The translations under genes and the position numbers were made by a program. A stretch of DNA of 64,000 nucleotides from RFSX01 sp965248155 (GTDB lineage: Bacteria; Bacteroidota; Bacteroidia; Chitinophagales; Saprospiraceae), in contig CBDFIO010000002.1 of assembly GCA_965248155.1 (NCBI GenBank), forward strand, positions 1,798,001-1,862,000, written 5' to 3'. Within the stretch, counting starts at the first letter, position 1. The number at the start of each line of letters is the position of its first letter. Positions 1-8,945 of the stretch are shown here, piece after piece. The notes beneath the pieces were generated by a model. That model saw nothing but the letters and a program-made list of their open reading frames with translations, did not search any database and was not told the origin of the DNA.

Positions 1-1732
1 GATTCATATTGTACGCTCTAGTTAACCAGGCCTGGGCTTGATCAAAATCTTTTGTGACCTGACCCATATGTTTTCCTCCTTCCCTCAAAACTATAGGAAA
101 GTTTTTCATTACTTCACCATACCCCGGAGAGATCTGTAAGCATCGATCATAATATTCAATGGCCTCTTTATAACGTTTGGAATAATAATAACTATTGCCA
201 AGAAGCAGGTAAGCATTTCTGTATGTTGGGTGTATGGTTATTGCTTTTTGTAAATGTGTGATGGCTTCATTGAGCATTTTATTTTTTTGTGGACCATCTT
301 GCAATTTTGCAGCTTCATTAGAAAGGGCACCTCCGGCGGCATTTAATAACTTCGCACTCCGAGTTTGGCTGGAAACGTCAGAAGTAAAGAGTTTGAAATC
401 ATCTTTCCATACTTGATTCCTATTTATGGTTTTAAAAGAATAAGCCAATATTAATCCTGTTGAAATAACCAATATGAGTTTTTCTGCTTGGATGTGTTTA
501 GTCAATAACCTTGCAAAAACAATTGCAAAACCCAGAGAAGGCATAAACAAGAATCTTTCTCCCATATTAGTGCCTACTGGAAAGATTATATTAGATACGA
601 TAGAAAGGGTTATGAGGTAAAACAAAATTCCAAAGCTGATATACTTGTCCTTCTTCCATGATTTAAATGCAACAAATATCATAATAGAATATGCAAAAAC
701 GCTTAGCAGAACCTTCCAATCTCCAAAACTCATTATATCTATAGCCCGAGGATAGTAATCATGTGAAAGGGAATGAGGGAAAATCAACAATTGTAAGTAT
801 TTTCCTAAGGTGAAAAAGATGGTAGCGATTTTTTCAGAAAAATCAAATGGGACCCATGTTGAATTCACGAATTTCAAAAATGGATTATTCATTAGTTCCA
901 ATGGGGCGCCGCCAAAATCCATACCTAATATTGAAAAACGAATCAGCAGAAATATTGCAGCACTAATAAATAAAGGAATTGTTTTTTTCAAACTACCAAA
1001 AAATGTAACCCCTCGAAAAAGCATGAATGAAATCGGAACTATAGCTAAAAAAGTTATTGCATTCTCTTTACTCATCAAGGCAAGAAAAAAACTAAGTATA
1101 GAGTAGATTAGGAATTTTGTTTTCTTGGTGTCGAAATGTTTCAATGCAAACCATAAAGCAGATACGGAACCCAGCATTGTCATAATTTCATCTCTGCCTT
1201 TTATATTGGCGACAACTTCTGTATGTAGAGGATGAGCAATGTAAATAACGCTGGCCAAAAAGATAAAAAAAGATAATTTGGAATCCTTTTTTTTATTGAA
1301 AAGCAAGGAAAGAAGCTTATAGAGCATTATTCCTAAAAGGGCGTACATAAGAACATTAAGTAGATGTCCAATAAATGGAGATCTTCCAAAGAGGGCCCAT
1401 TCAATCGCAAACATAACAGGTGTTAATGGACGATATCTTCCTCCAGAAACAAGATTCGCTTTTCCTTCTTCTTTAAAAAAGCCATAAAAGGTATCATTTG
1501 AAAGCAATCCCGGAATTCCTGAAAAGCCATCTTGGGTAAACATATTATCATAAATGACAATCGCATCGTCCTGGGTATAATTATGCCCTAAAGTATTGGC
1601 AAACAATAAAATAGCTAGAAAGAACAGAATTAAATTGTGCCATTTTTGTCTATACCAAAATGGATATGAAACGGATTTTTGTTCTTTAATGATCAGCTTT
1701 TTCTTGCTTGACCTCGATTTCTTTTTTGCCAT
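1..1732 (-). CDS. GT-C fold membrane protein with TPR tail, TMTC-like (3' end outside window)
   Basis: Read from ATG at 1732, the frame stays open to base 1, so the C-terminus lies outside the window. A Lys/Ser-rich cytoplasmic start (about residues 1-17) is followed by many hydrophobic segments from residue 32 to about 440. An Asp-Asp pair at residues 55-56 (TQDDAIV) sits in the first outer loop, where GT-C glycosyltransferases carry their acidic motif. From about residue 480 there are tetratricopeptide repeats (for example LQKAITIHPTYRNAYLLLG). This order, membrane GT-C domain then TPRs, is that of TMTC/O-mannosyltransferase-like proteins. A role in glycosylating exported proteins is inferred from the family; donor and acceptor are unknown. 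I checked the frame base by base from 1732 down to about 720 and found no break; the rest was read less closely. Confidence 0.8.
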   Translation of the reverse strand, partial: MAKKKSRSSKKKLIIKEQKSVSYPFWYRQKWHNLILFFLAILLFANTLGHNYTQDDAIVIYDNMFTQDGFSGIPGLLSNDTFYGFFKEEGKANLVSGGRYRPLTPVMFAIEWALFGRSPFIGHLLNVLMYALLGIMLYKLLSLLFNKKKDSKLSFFIFLASVIYIAHPLHTEVVANIKGRDEIMTMLGSVSALWFALKHFDTKKTKFLIYSILSFFLALMSKENAITFLAIVPISFMLFRGVTFFGSLKKTIPLFISAAIFLLIRFSILGMDFGGAPLELMNNPFLKFVNSTWVPFDFSEKIATIFFTLGKYLQLLIFPHSLSHDYYPRAIDIMSFGDWKVLLSVFAYSIMIFVAFKSWKKDKYISFGILFYLITLSIVSNIIFPVGTNMGERFLFMPSLGFAIVFARLLTKHIQAEKLILVISTGLILAYSFKTINRNQVWKDDFKLFTSDVSSQTRSAKLLNAAGGALSNEAAKLQDGPQKNKMLNEAITHLQKAITIHPTYRNAYLLLGNSYYYSKRYKEAIEYYDRCLQISPGYGEVMKNFPIVLREGGKHMGQVTKDFDQAQAWLTRAYNMN

Positions 1733-1847
1733 GACACCCAAAATTACAAATTAAAAGAATTTATAATATATTATCCTGTATTAATCAATACTTGATTAAG
1801 CTTCTATGTCGTCATGTCTGATCGTTTTCATTTAGTCATTTCCAAGA

Positions 1848-2849
1848 TTAAGGAGTGTTCTTGGAAACTAAACTCTTAATCGTAATAATGTTCAATGGGA
1901 ATTCTAACATAACGTGGAGAATACTAAAAAATAAAGTGAAAATGAATCCCATTTTGTAATCTATTGCATAACTAATTACCAATAGGAGCCAAATACTGAT
2001 TATGATGATAGATTTTTTTGTGTCGAGTTTTGTATGCCACCCGATAATAGAAGTTTTTGAAAACCAATTGAGGTAATGATAAATGTAAGCAAAGGCAATA
2101 AAAATTTGAATCCTTAGGTCGACTTTTTCATAGAAAAAAAATTTGAGATCTTCATAAAGTCCAAACAAATTTGAAAGACGAGCATTTACAGCATGAAAAT
2201 TATTTTCTAGATAAATCGCTTTAACAAAGTCTGAAAACCTATAATTAAATATGTCTGTATTTAGAAAACACAATAAAATTGGAATACATACCATCAATAC
2301 AATATTGATCATTCCTATCTTATTTGGCTTTTTTCTTGTTCCATAAATCATAAAAAGTATGGTAAAAATATACACGTGTATCAAGGTTGGTATTAACATC
2401 CCGTTGAGAATTATATACCAGTCGTCTGAATAACTGAAATAGGAAATTAGTCCCGAAACAAATATTCCGGAAATGATCATATTTATACTTTGGGTTAAAA
2501 CTAGAATTGCCGCAAGAAATATCATTAAGAAAACCAGAATATTGGTATATGGATGAATTTGCACAAAAAATTGCTGTAGATTATATTGTGATAAAGTATT
2601 TTGAATAAATGAAAGGGTTGACAACCTTGGAATACTGTATACCAGTGCTGCGATGAAAACAATATATTTCCAAGATTTATTAGATACAAAAAACCCCTTA
2701 TCTTTAATCCAATTGCTTTCAGTAAGGTAATGAAGAGGACCAAGAATGGCATAACTTACGAGGAATAACTCAAATGGAAGTAAACAAGCCAAGCCTAACG
2801 AGATAATAATAAGGCCGAGGTTTAATTTGTCTATTAAGTTATTATTCAT
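1848..2849 (-). CDS. conserved polytopic membrane protein of unknown function
   Basis: A 333-residue protein with about nine or ten hydrophobic segments covering nearly the whole length and no soluble domain. Conserved-looking polar spots inside membrane segments are GPLHYLTE (His40), YHYLNWFSK near residue 258 and HVMLEFP near residue 315. Such intramembrane histidines could bind a metal or a cofactor, as in membrane di-iron or Brp/Blh-type enzymes, but I cannot assign a family. It follows the GT-C/TPR gene's start by about 115 bases on the opposite side of that gene's promoter, in the same orientation, so the two might be co-transcribed. Start ATG at 2849 directly precedes a hydrophilic N-terminus. 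Confidence 0.75.
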   Translation of the reverse strand: MNNNLIDKLNLGLIIISLGLACLLPFELFLVSYAILGPLHYLTESNWIKDKGFFVSNKSWKYIVFIAALVYSIPRLSTLSFIQNTLSQYNLQQFFVQIHPYTNILVFLMIFLAAILVLTQSINMIISGIFVSGLISYFSYSDDWYIILNGMLIPTLIHVYIFTILFMIYGTRKKPNKIGMINIVLMVCIPILLCFLNTDIFNYRFSDFVKAIYLENNFHAVNARLSNLFGLYEDLKFFFYEKVDLRIQIFIAFAYIYHYLNWFSKTSIIGWHTKLDTKKSIIIISIWLLLVISYAIDYKMGFIFTLFFSILHVMLEFPLNIITIKSLVSKNTP

Positions 2850-3040
2850 CGCATCTCAATCGAAGTGCTTCAATTTTATCAATTTACTAATTTTGCTAAT
2901 CTAAAAGTTATTCTTAAGATTTCGCATCTCAATTTTTATTATTAAAATAGATTAAGTCTTTAAATGACAATTACACAACTCAGGAGTGATCAAGATTCCA
3001 TATAAATGCTATTTTAGATCACCGAAATTTAATATTGCAA

Positions 3041-4808
3041 ATGAAGAACATAATATGGCTTGTCATTTTTATTCTAGGGATTCCAGGTTTAATGGTTTCT
3101 CAAATAGATTATGATCAAGTTAAAGAACCAACAGCCTCTCTATTTATTAATGATGTACTATTACAGCAAGGTCCGGATCAAATTTTCGGACTCTGTGGCA
3201 TAATAATAAGGGACGGAATTATTATTGATATCGGACAGGAGTTGTCAGCACCGTTTGACGCAAAAACCATAGAAGCCGATTCGGCTTATGCCTATCCATC
3301 ATTTATTGATTTAGCTTCTCATGTTGGAGTTGCTAAACCTGAAAGAAATAACGAAAGGCCCGATGTCAAATTCCCAGGTAATCCTCCAAATAAATTGGCA
3401 GGAATCACTCCGGAAAAGAAATTGAGTACCGGTTTTAATTTGAAGGATAGCGACATCAAGACATTGAGAGAATCCGGATATGCTATTGCTCATACATTTC
3501 CAAGAGGTCAAATGTTGCCAGGGCAGGGTAGTCTTATTTCATTGCATTCCGGGAGTGATATTTTATTAGCCGATGGGGTGTCACTATTTATGCAATTTAG
3601 TGGAGTTCGAGGACTCTATCCGGGAACAATTATAGGAGTAATGGCTAAATGGAGAGATCTTTATCGAAATGCATCGCTTTTAGCAAAACATCAAAAATCA
3701 TATTATGATCAGCCATTGGGTAAAACAAGACCTACATCCAATCAATCTCTAGAAGCATTAATACCAGTTACTCAAAAGAAAATGAATGTATATGCAAAAG
3801 CCGAAGGGGTAAAGAATGTATTCAGGGCATTAGAACTACAAAAGGAATTAGCATATGATTTGGTTCTTGTAAATGTGAAAAAGGGATGGCCTGCTATTGA
3901 CAAATTAAAAAAACAAAATGTATCGGTAGCACTTTCACTAGATCTTCCAAAAACAGAAAAATCTGATGACACAAATAAAAAGGGAAGAGAAAAAGGGAAG
4001 AGAAAAAGGAAAGAGAGGAATGAAGAATAAACCCGAATCAGACAAAGCTGTTCCTGCTAAAAAGAAGGCAGCAAAGAAAGATGAAAAAGAAGATGATCCT
4101 GTCACAAAAGCATTGAAGAAAAGAAAAAAAGAAAGCCTGAAAGCATACGAGGCCCAAGCCGCTGAATTTGAAAAGGCCGGTATCGCTTTTGCTTTTTCTA
4201 ATCTTACATCAAAATCCGGAGATCTAAAGAAAAATTTGAAAAGAATGATTGAAGCTGGTTTGTCTGAAAAAACAGCAATGGCAGCTCTGACAATCAATCC
4301 TGCAAAAATTTTAGGCATTAATGATGTTACCGGTACTGCTGAAAAGGGAAAAATGGCCAATCTGTTTATTTCAGACAAGCCTTTCTTTGAAGAAAAATCA
4401 GCAATGAAATTCATCATTGTTGAAGGTCACCTCACAGAAATTCCTAAAAAGGAACCCAAAAAAACTGAAGGTTCTGGAGATCTTGATGAAAATCTGTTAG
4501 GAACTTGGTCTTATACAGTAGATATTCCTGAAAGTGAACGCAGTGGAACTTTCACGGTATCCAAAGATGGAGATGAAGTTGTTATAAAATTATATGACAG
4601 CAGCACACCAGATGAAATTAACGATGCCAGCGATATATCAATAGACGGTGAGCAGGTTTCGTTTACAATAGTTGTTGATGCCGGTGGCCAAGAAATGCCG
4701 ATCAGCATAAACTTGAGTTTCGAGGAAGAAGAATACGAAGGAGAAATTTCTGCTGATGCCATAGGCACTTTCCCTATCCATGGAAGTAAAATTGAATCAC
4801 CTGAATAA
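3041..4808 (+). pseudogene. secreted amidohydrolase-fold protein, frameshifted by a 13-bp tandem duplication
   Basis: Two overlapping frames (3041-4030, then from within the 3966 frame to 4808) together make one protein of about 584 residues. The first half has a signal peptide (MKNIIWLVIFILGIPGLMVS), the composite N-terminal beta domain of amidohydrolases and the degenerate metal site IDLASHVG instead of HxH. The second half has the usual amidohydrolase ending (MAALTINPAKILGI, then GKMANLFISDKPFFE) and a beta-rich C-terminal domain beginning near DENLLGTWSYTV. The frames join in a Lys/Glu-rich linker where the 13-base unit at 3977-3989 is repeated exactly at 3990-4002; removing one unit restores a single frame. 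ATG 3041 is preferred to the upstream TTG 3035. The protein is probably a non-catalytic partner of the next gene. The two halves might be made separately, but only the first has a signal peptide. Confidence 0.75.
3977..4002 (+). repeat. exact 13-bp tandem duplication causing a frameshift
   Basis: The unit AAAAAGGGAAGAG occurs at 3977-3989 and again at 3990-4002, followed by an imperfect third copy from 4003. Thirteen is one more than a multiple of three, so one extra unit shifts the frame by +1 and leads to the stop at 4028-4030. With one unit removed, translation runs through to 4808. It looks like replication slippage in an A/G-rich linker. Confidence 0.9.
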
Positions 4809-6166
4809 TGAAAATCATGTATAAAAACATTATAATATTCTTACTCCTTTGTATTTCAATTTCGTCGTTCGGACAAATTGAAAAAGGCGATGTTCTGATT
4901 AAAAACGGGACACTTATTACGATTACAAATGGAGATAAAATCAATACTGACATCCTTGTTAAAGATGGGATTATTGAGAAAATTGGCAATGATATGAATG
5001 CTGAAGGTATAGAGGTTATAGATGCTTCTGGGCAGTTTGTAATGCCAGGTATAATCGATGCGCATTCTCATATAGCCATAGACGCGGTAAATGAAGGCTC
5101 TAACCCGGTAACAGCTGAAGTTTTTGTTGGTGATGCATTAGATCCTTACGATGTGAATATTTATCGAGCATTAGCTGGAGGAGTGACAATATCGCATGCA
5201 ATGCACGGATCAGCCAATGCAATTGGTGGACAATGTGAAACAATCAAACACAGGTGGGGAGTTATTGATCCCGTTGATCTTAGGATGAAGGACGCACCTC
5301 GCACTATTAAATTTGCATTAGGTGAAAATCCAATTAGAGTTCATGGAGAAGGACGCAGAATTGTACCAAACACAAGAATGGGAGTAGAGCAAGTATTCCG
5401 GCATTCTTTTTCAGAGGCTCAAGAGTATATGAGAGAATGGAAATTGTACAATTCAGGTGTGAAAAAGACACCACCCGAATATAACCTAAGGAAAGAAACA
5501 CTTGCAGGCATATTAACCGGAGATATTTTGATTCATTGCCATTCCTATAGAGCAGATGAAATTCTTATGTTGATGAATGTTCTTGAGGACTTCAATGTGA
5601 ATAAAATTTGTTTTCAACATGTAAATGAAGGTTTTAAGGTAGCACCTGAATTAGCAGAATTTGGAGCATATGCTTCAGTTTTTTCAGATTGGTGGGCATA
5701 TAAATTTGAGGTGTATTATTCAACAGCTTACAATGCTGCCATTCTAACAGAAAATGGAGTAGTCACATCTATCAATTCAGATTCCAGAGAATTAATCCGC
5801 CATTTATATCATGAAGCAGCTAAGACACAAAAATATGGTGGGCTAACTGATAAACAAGCTTTGTCATTGATTACTATTAATCCTGCTATTCAGTTGGGAA
5901 TTGATGATAGGGTCGGTTCTCTTGAGGAAGGAAAGGAAGCGGATATTGTAATATTTAATAAGCACCCTTTGTCAGTATATGCAGTACCTCAGATTACTAT
6001 AGTAGATGGTATTGAAAGGTTTAATATTAATAAAGACAACGACGATCAGAGGATTGATATTAATCCTGAAGAAGCAATTCCTGCTTTTTTTGAAGCCGTA
6101 GATCATCATGAAGAGGACGGATGTCTTCAGGATGTCTTTGAATATTTATGTGATCATAAACATTAA
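4808..6166 (+). CDS. secreted metal-dependent amidohydrolase
   Basis: A 452-residue amidohydrolase-superfamily enzyme (imidazolonepropionase/dihydroorotase-like fold) with an N-terminal signal peptide ending near SSFGQ. The composite beta domain (VLIKNGTLITI, then IEVIDASGQFVMPG) leads into the metal motif DAHSHI with His86 and His88. Further candidate ligands are DILIHCHSYRADE, ICFQHVNEG and the Asp in SINSDSRE. The C-terminal GSLEEGKEADIVIFNKHP is typical of the family. It is the only one of the three tandem paralogues with an intact metal site, so it is probably the catalytic member. ATG 4808 overlaps the previous stop (TAATG), which suggests translational coupling. The substrate is unknown; a cyclic amide or peptide-like compound in the periplasm would fit the family. 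Confidence 0.88.
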   Translation: MKIMYKNIIIFLLLCISISSFGQIEKGDVLIKNGTLITITNGDKINTDILVKDGIIEKIGNDMNAEGIEVIDASGQFVMPGIIDAHSHIAIDAVNEGSNPVTAEVFVGDALDPYDVNIYRALAGGVTISHAMHGSANAIGGQCETIKHRWGVIDPVDLRMKDAPRTIKFALGENPIRVHGEGRRIVPNTRMGVEQVFRHSFSEAQEYMREWKLYNSGVKKTPPEYNLRKETLAGILTGDILIHCHSYRADEILMLMNVLEDFNVNKICFQHVNEGFKVAPELAEFGAYASVFSDWWAYKFEVYYSTAYNAAILTENGVVTSINSDSRELIRHLYHEAAKTQKYGGLTDKQALSLITINPAIQLGIDDRVGSLEEGKEADIVIFNKHPLSVYAVPQITIVDGIERFNINKDNDDQRIDINPEEAIPAFFEAVDHHEEDGCLQDVFEYLCDHKH

Positions 6167-6172
6167 TTGAAA

Positions 6173-7483
6173 ATGAAATTGTTTACACTATACACACTTG
6201 TTTTCACTCTAGGATTCTTAACAGTTCAAGGGCAACAGATCAGTAAATCTGAATCTGGAATTTATCTGCTAAAAAACGGGAAAGTTGAATCCTTAGATAG
6301 TGGACTATTAGATGCGGATGTACTCATCGATAATGGGATAATAAAAGAAGTTCATAATGATATCTCACATCCAGGTGCAAAAATTATTGATTGTTCTGGT
6401 TTAAATATTTATCCTGGGATGATTGATGCCGGAACAAGATTAGGTCTTGCTGAAATAGGATCTGTTTCTTTAACTCAAGACCACAATGAAATTGGAAATT
6501 TCACACCTCAGATGGAAGCTTTAACTGCGATCAATCCCAGTTCTGTTAACATCCCTGTTACAAGGGTGAATGGGATTACATCTGTACTTGCAGTTCCTTC
6601 AGGCGGCAGATTCCCCGGGACAGCAGCACTTATAAATCTTCATGGATATACTCCAGATCAAATGTTTGCCGGGTTTAAAGCTATAATCTTAAATTATCCT
6701 TCAACCGGGAGAAGAGGACGATTCGATCGCAGATCTGATGAGGACATAGCCAAAGCTGAAAAAAAATCCAGTAAAGAATTAAATGACTTTTGGTCTAATG
6801 CAATTTTGAGATCAGAAATCATAAGCAAAGCGAAAGAACAAGGTAAAGATGTCTCCTATAATCCTCAGTTAGATGCCATGGTGCCGGTTGTAACCGGAGA
6901 GACTACTTTAATAATTGAAGTGAATAGGAAAAAAGATATTTTATCTGCACTTAATTGGACAAAAGATAAAGAAATGAAAGTGGTGTTTAGTGGTGTTTCC
7001 GAAGGTTATTTGGTAGCAGACAGTCTCGCGGAATATGATATTCCTGTTATTACAGGGCCTGTGTTAAGTAATCCATCAAGATCCTCTGACAGATATGATA
7101 TAGCCTACGCTAATGCAGGAAAGATGTTTGAAGCAGGAGTTCGTGTCGCATTAAGAACCAATGAGACTGAAAATGTCAGAAATCTACCATACAATGCTGC
7201 ATTTGCAGCAACATATGGTATGGGTGTCAAGGAGGCATTAAAAGCAGTTACCATAGTTCCTGCTCAAATCTTCGGAATTGACGATAAATATGGAAGTGTA
7301 GAAACTGGAAAAATTGCGAATATATTTATCGCAAACGGAGATCCATTTGAGACAAAAACACAAATAAAGCACCTCTTTATTAATGGATGGAAAGTGCCTA
7401 TGGAAAGTCGGCACACATTACTTTATATGACTACCGGATTGCTTGCACAAGACACTATAATTTCGTATCTTTCTAATTATTAG
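6173..7483 (+). CDS. secreted amidohydrolase-fold protein with C-terminus replaced by an IS
   Basis: Third of the tandem amidohydrolase-fold genes, with signal peptide (LFTLYTLVFTLGFLTVQG) and the composite domain (YLLKNGKVESL). Where catalytic members have HxH it reads GMIDAGTRLG, so it has no metal pair and is probably a structural or regulatory partner. The family ending (TIVPAQIFGIDDKYGSVETGKIANIFIANGDPF) is present. Native sequence ends at 7426 where an IS1595-family element enters; the IS supplies the last 19 codons and the stop at 7483. The lost native tail DEFLERSPGIEK lies in frame at 8483-8521 beyond the IS. Only 12 residues are replaced, so the protein may still fold. ATG 6173 is chosen over TTG 6167, which directly abuts the previous stop. 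Confidence 0.82.
   Translation: MKLFTLYTLVFTLGFLTVQGQQISKSESGIYLLKNGKVESLDSGLLDADVLIDNGIIKEVHNDISHPGAKIIDCSGLNIYPGMIDAGTRLGLAEIGSVSLTQDHNEIGNFTPQMEALTAINPSSVNIPVTRVNGITSVLAVPSGGRFPGTAALINLHGYTPDQMFAGFKAIILNYPSTGRRGRFDRRSDEDIAKAEKKSSKELNDFWSNAILRSEIISKAKEQGKDVSYNPQLDAMVPVVTGETTLIIEVNRKKDILSALNWTKDKEMKVVFSGVSEGYLVADSLAEYDIPVITGPVLSNPSRSSDRYDIAYANAGKMFEAGVRVALRTNETENVRNLPYNAAFAATYGMGVKEALKAVTIVPAQIFGIDDKYGSVETGKIANIFIANGDPFETKTQIKHLFINGWKVPMESRHTLLYMTTGLLAQDTIISYLSNY
7417..7426. repeat. left target-site duplication of IS copy 1
   Basis: ATTACTTTAT is present here and again at 8473-8482, immediately outside the IS ends. The repeat is 10 bp if the element begins at ATGACTA. It shrinks to 8 bp, the size known for IS1595-family elements, if the element begins one base earlier with TATGACTA. 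Confidence 0.85.
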
Positions 7484-8472
7484 ACACTTAGTTATGAAGT
7501 TACAAGATTTTTTCAAAAAGTATCCAGATGAAGCAAGCTGCAAAGCTCACTTTAAAGCAGAAAGAGATAGACAAGGAGTTATTTGTAAGCGTTGCCAATC
7601 TCAAGAGCATTATTGGCTATCCACAAGAAGTCAATACCAATGTAAATCCTGTAAGTTTAGAACGACTTTACGTAGTGGAACATTACTACATAAATCTCAG
7701 CTACCCTACTACTATTGGTATTTTGGAATGATGATGCTTACCAGCACAAAAAAGAGTTTTTCTGCATTAGAAATACAAAGACAGTTAGGTCATCCCTATT
7801 ATGAGCCTATTTGGTATATGCTTCATAAAATACGTCACTCTATGGGTAGGCGAGATGATAATTATCTTCTTGGTAATCAAGTTGAACTTGATGAAGGTTT
7901 CTTTGAAATAGTTCCCAACAAAGAAAGACGAGATCAAACCGTAATAGAATTAGAAAACAATGATGGAAAATATAAGAGAGGTAAAGGAAGTCAAAAGCAA
8001 GCAATAGTATTGGTTATGGCTGAATCAATATCTGTGGAACCTACTAAAAAATACAGGCACAAAACCAATAAAAAAGTGAGATACATTAAAATGAAATTAC
8101 TAGATGACCTTAGCAAAGAAAGCACCAATGCACAAGTAGAACAAGCTATTGATACAAAAACATCTGCAATAACAGACGGAGCTAATAACTATAATGATTT
8201 AGCAAACAGCCTCACTGACCATAAAGCTGTGGTAATAAAGGACAAGAAAGAGACTCGTAAAATTCTGCCTTGGGTTCATATAGTCATAAGCAATGCCAAA
8301 AGATTGCTGTTAGATGTGCATCATTCCATTGGTGAGCAATATCTGCAAAGTTATCTCGATGAGTTCTGCTATAAGTTTAATAGAAAATACTTCAATTCTG
8401 TATTCGATAGAGTTGTAACTAACTCTGTATCTGTAAAATGGGAGGTAAATATGTAATTAATCCGATAGTCAT
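7427..8472 (+). mobile_element. IS1595-family insertion sequence, copy 1
   Basis: An element of about 1046 bp carrying one transposase gene. The inverted ends are ATGACTACCGGATT on the left and, read on the minus strand, ATGACTATCGGATT on the right, so they differ at one position. It is flanked by a direct repeat and lies inside the third amidohydrolase gene, pointing the same way as that gene. A second copy lies at 39344-40389 in opposite orientation with the same transposase protein. The two copies differ visibly only at the left end (C versus T) and in the transposase stop codon (TAA here, TGA there). Such close identity and the intact flanking repeat indicate a recent insertion. Confidence 0.93.
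7494..8456 (+). CDS. IS1595-family transposase
   Basis: A 320-residue transposase. The N-terminus has a zinc ribbon (CKRCQ about residues 32-36 and CKSCK about residues 55-59). The DDE-type catalytic domain follows, with likely acidic residues in VELDEGFFEI and ITDGANNY, and the late motif HHSIGEQYLQSYLDEF with CYKFNRKYF typical of the ISXO2-like/IS1595 group. The protein is identical to the product of the second copy at 39360-40322 and is full length, so it is probably active. It acts on the element's inverted ends. The ATG at 7494 lies 67 bases inside the left end, and the stop is 16 bases before the right end. Confidence 0.95.
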   Translation: MKLQDFFKKYPDEASCKAHFKAERDRQGVICKRCQSQEHYWLSTRSQYQCKSCKFRTTLRSGTLLHKSQLPYYYWYFGMMMLTSTKKSFSALEIQRQLGHPYYEPIWYMLHKIRHSMGRRDDNYLLGNQVELDEGFFEIVPNKERRDQTVIELENNDGKYKRGKGSQKQAIVLVMAESISVEPTKKYRHKTNKKVRYIKMKLLDDLSKESTNAQVEQAIDTKTSAITDGANNYNDLANSLTDHKAVVIKDKKETRKILPWVHIVISNAKRLLLDVHHSIGEQYLQSYLDEFCYKFNRKYFNSVFDRVVTNSVSVKWEVNM

Positions 8473-8482
8473 ATTACTTTAT
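8473..8482. repeat. right target-site duplication of IS copy 1
   Basis: This is the second copy of ATTACTTTAT (first at 7417-7426). Deleting the IS and one repeat rejoins the amidohydrolase frame exactly: the TAT codon at 8480-8482 is followed by GAT at 8483. Confidence 0.85.
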
Positions 8483-8521
8483 GATGAATTTTTAGAAAGG
8501 TCTCCAGGAATTGAGAAATAA
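8483..8521 (+). pseudogene. orphaned C-terminal end of the third amidohydrolase gene
   Basis: In the frame of the interrupted gene, these bases read DEFLERSPGIEK and then TAA at 8519-8521. They are the native last 12 codons, separated from the rest by the IS. They have no start of their own and should not be translated. Confidence 0.8.
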
Positions 8522-8545
8522 TAATACATGAATTAATAATCATCA

Positions 8546-8941
8546 ATGAATTTAGAACCATATGTATTTGTAAGTGGTGAAGCAGGACTTTTTAAACTTG
8601 TTATCTCTAGAAGCAATGGATTGATACTCGAGAATATCGATACAGGGAAAAGCAGATTCTATTCTATTCGGAAACACCAATTTACGCCATTGGGTACGGT
8701 AGCAATTTATACACTTGAAGATTCAAGTCCACTCAGCGATATCTTTTCAGTGATGAAAGAAAATATTGAAGAGAACCCACCTGTTGATGTTAAATTAGAG
8801 CAATATAAAATTGAAGAATACTTTGAATCAATATTGCCTGACTATGATGAAGATAGGGTGTCAATTGCAGATATGAAAAAAGTAATTAAGTGGTTCCAAT
8901 TTCTTAATGACAGAGAGCTTCTACATTCGGACGAAGAATAA
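8546..8941 (+). CDS. DUF5606 family protein
   Basis: A 131-residue cytoplasmic protein with no signal peptide. The N-terminal part (VFVSGEAGLFKLVISRSNGLILENIDTGKSRFY) is beta-rich and matches the small Bacteroidota-specific DUF5606 family as I know it. The second half is acidic and helical (QYKIEEYFESILPDYDEDRVSIADMKKVIKWF). Its role is not established; the fold suggests a binding module. ATG 8546 follows the IS-disrupted amidohydrolase gene by only 25 bases, so the gene was probably the end of that operon and may now depend on a promoter in or after the IS. The following TIM-barrel gene begins 4 bases after its stop. Confidence 0.8.
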   Translation: MNLEPYVFVSGEAGLFKLVISRSNGLILENIDTGKSRFYSIRKHQFTPLGTVAIYTLEDSSPLSDIFSVMKENIEENPPVDVKLEQYKIEEYFESILPDYDEDRVSIADMKKVIKWFQFLNDRELLHSDEE

Positions 8942-8945
8942 TAAT

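Noticed and set aside
810..1106. Plus-strand open frame over the GT-C gene
   Set aside because: It lies antisense to a long, family-like membrane protein and its own sequence has no recognisable features.
3977..4010. Programmed ribosomal frameshifting at the A/G-rich site
   Set aside because: The exact 13-base duplication explains the shift by itself. Common slippery sites give -1, whereas +1 would be needed here.
3966..4808. Second half of the first amidohydrolase as an independent gene
   Set aside because: It has no signal peptide or own start context and begins inside the duplicated linker; it is better explained as the frameshifted end of the same gene.
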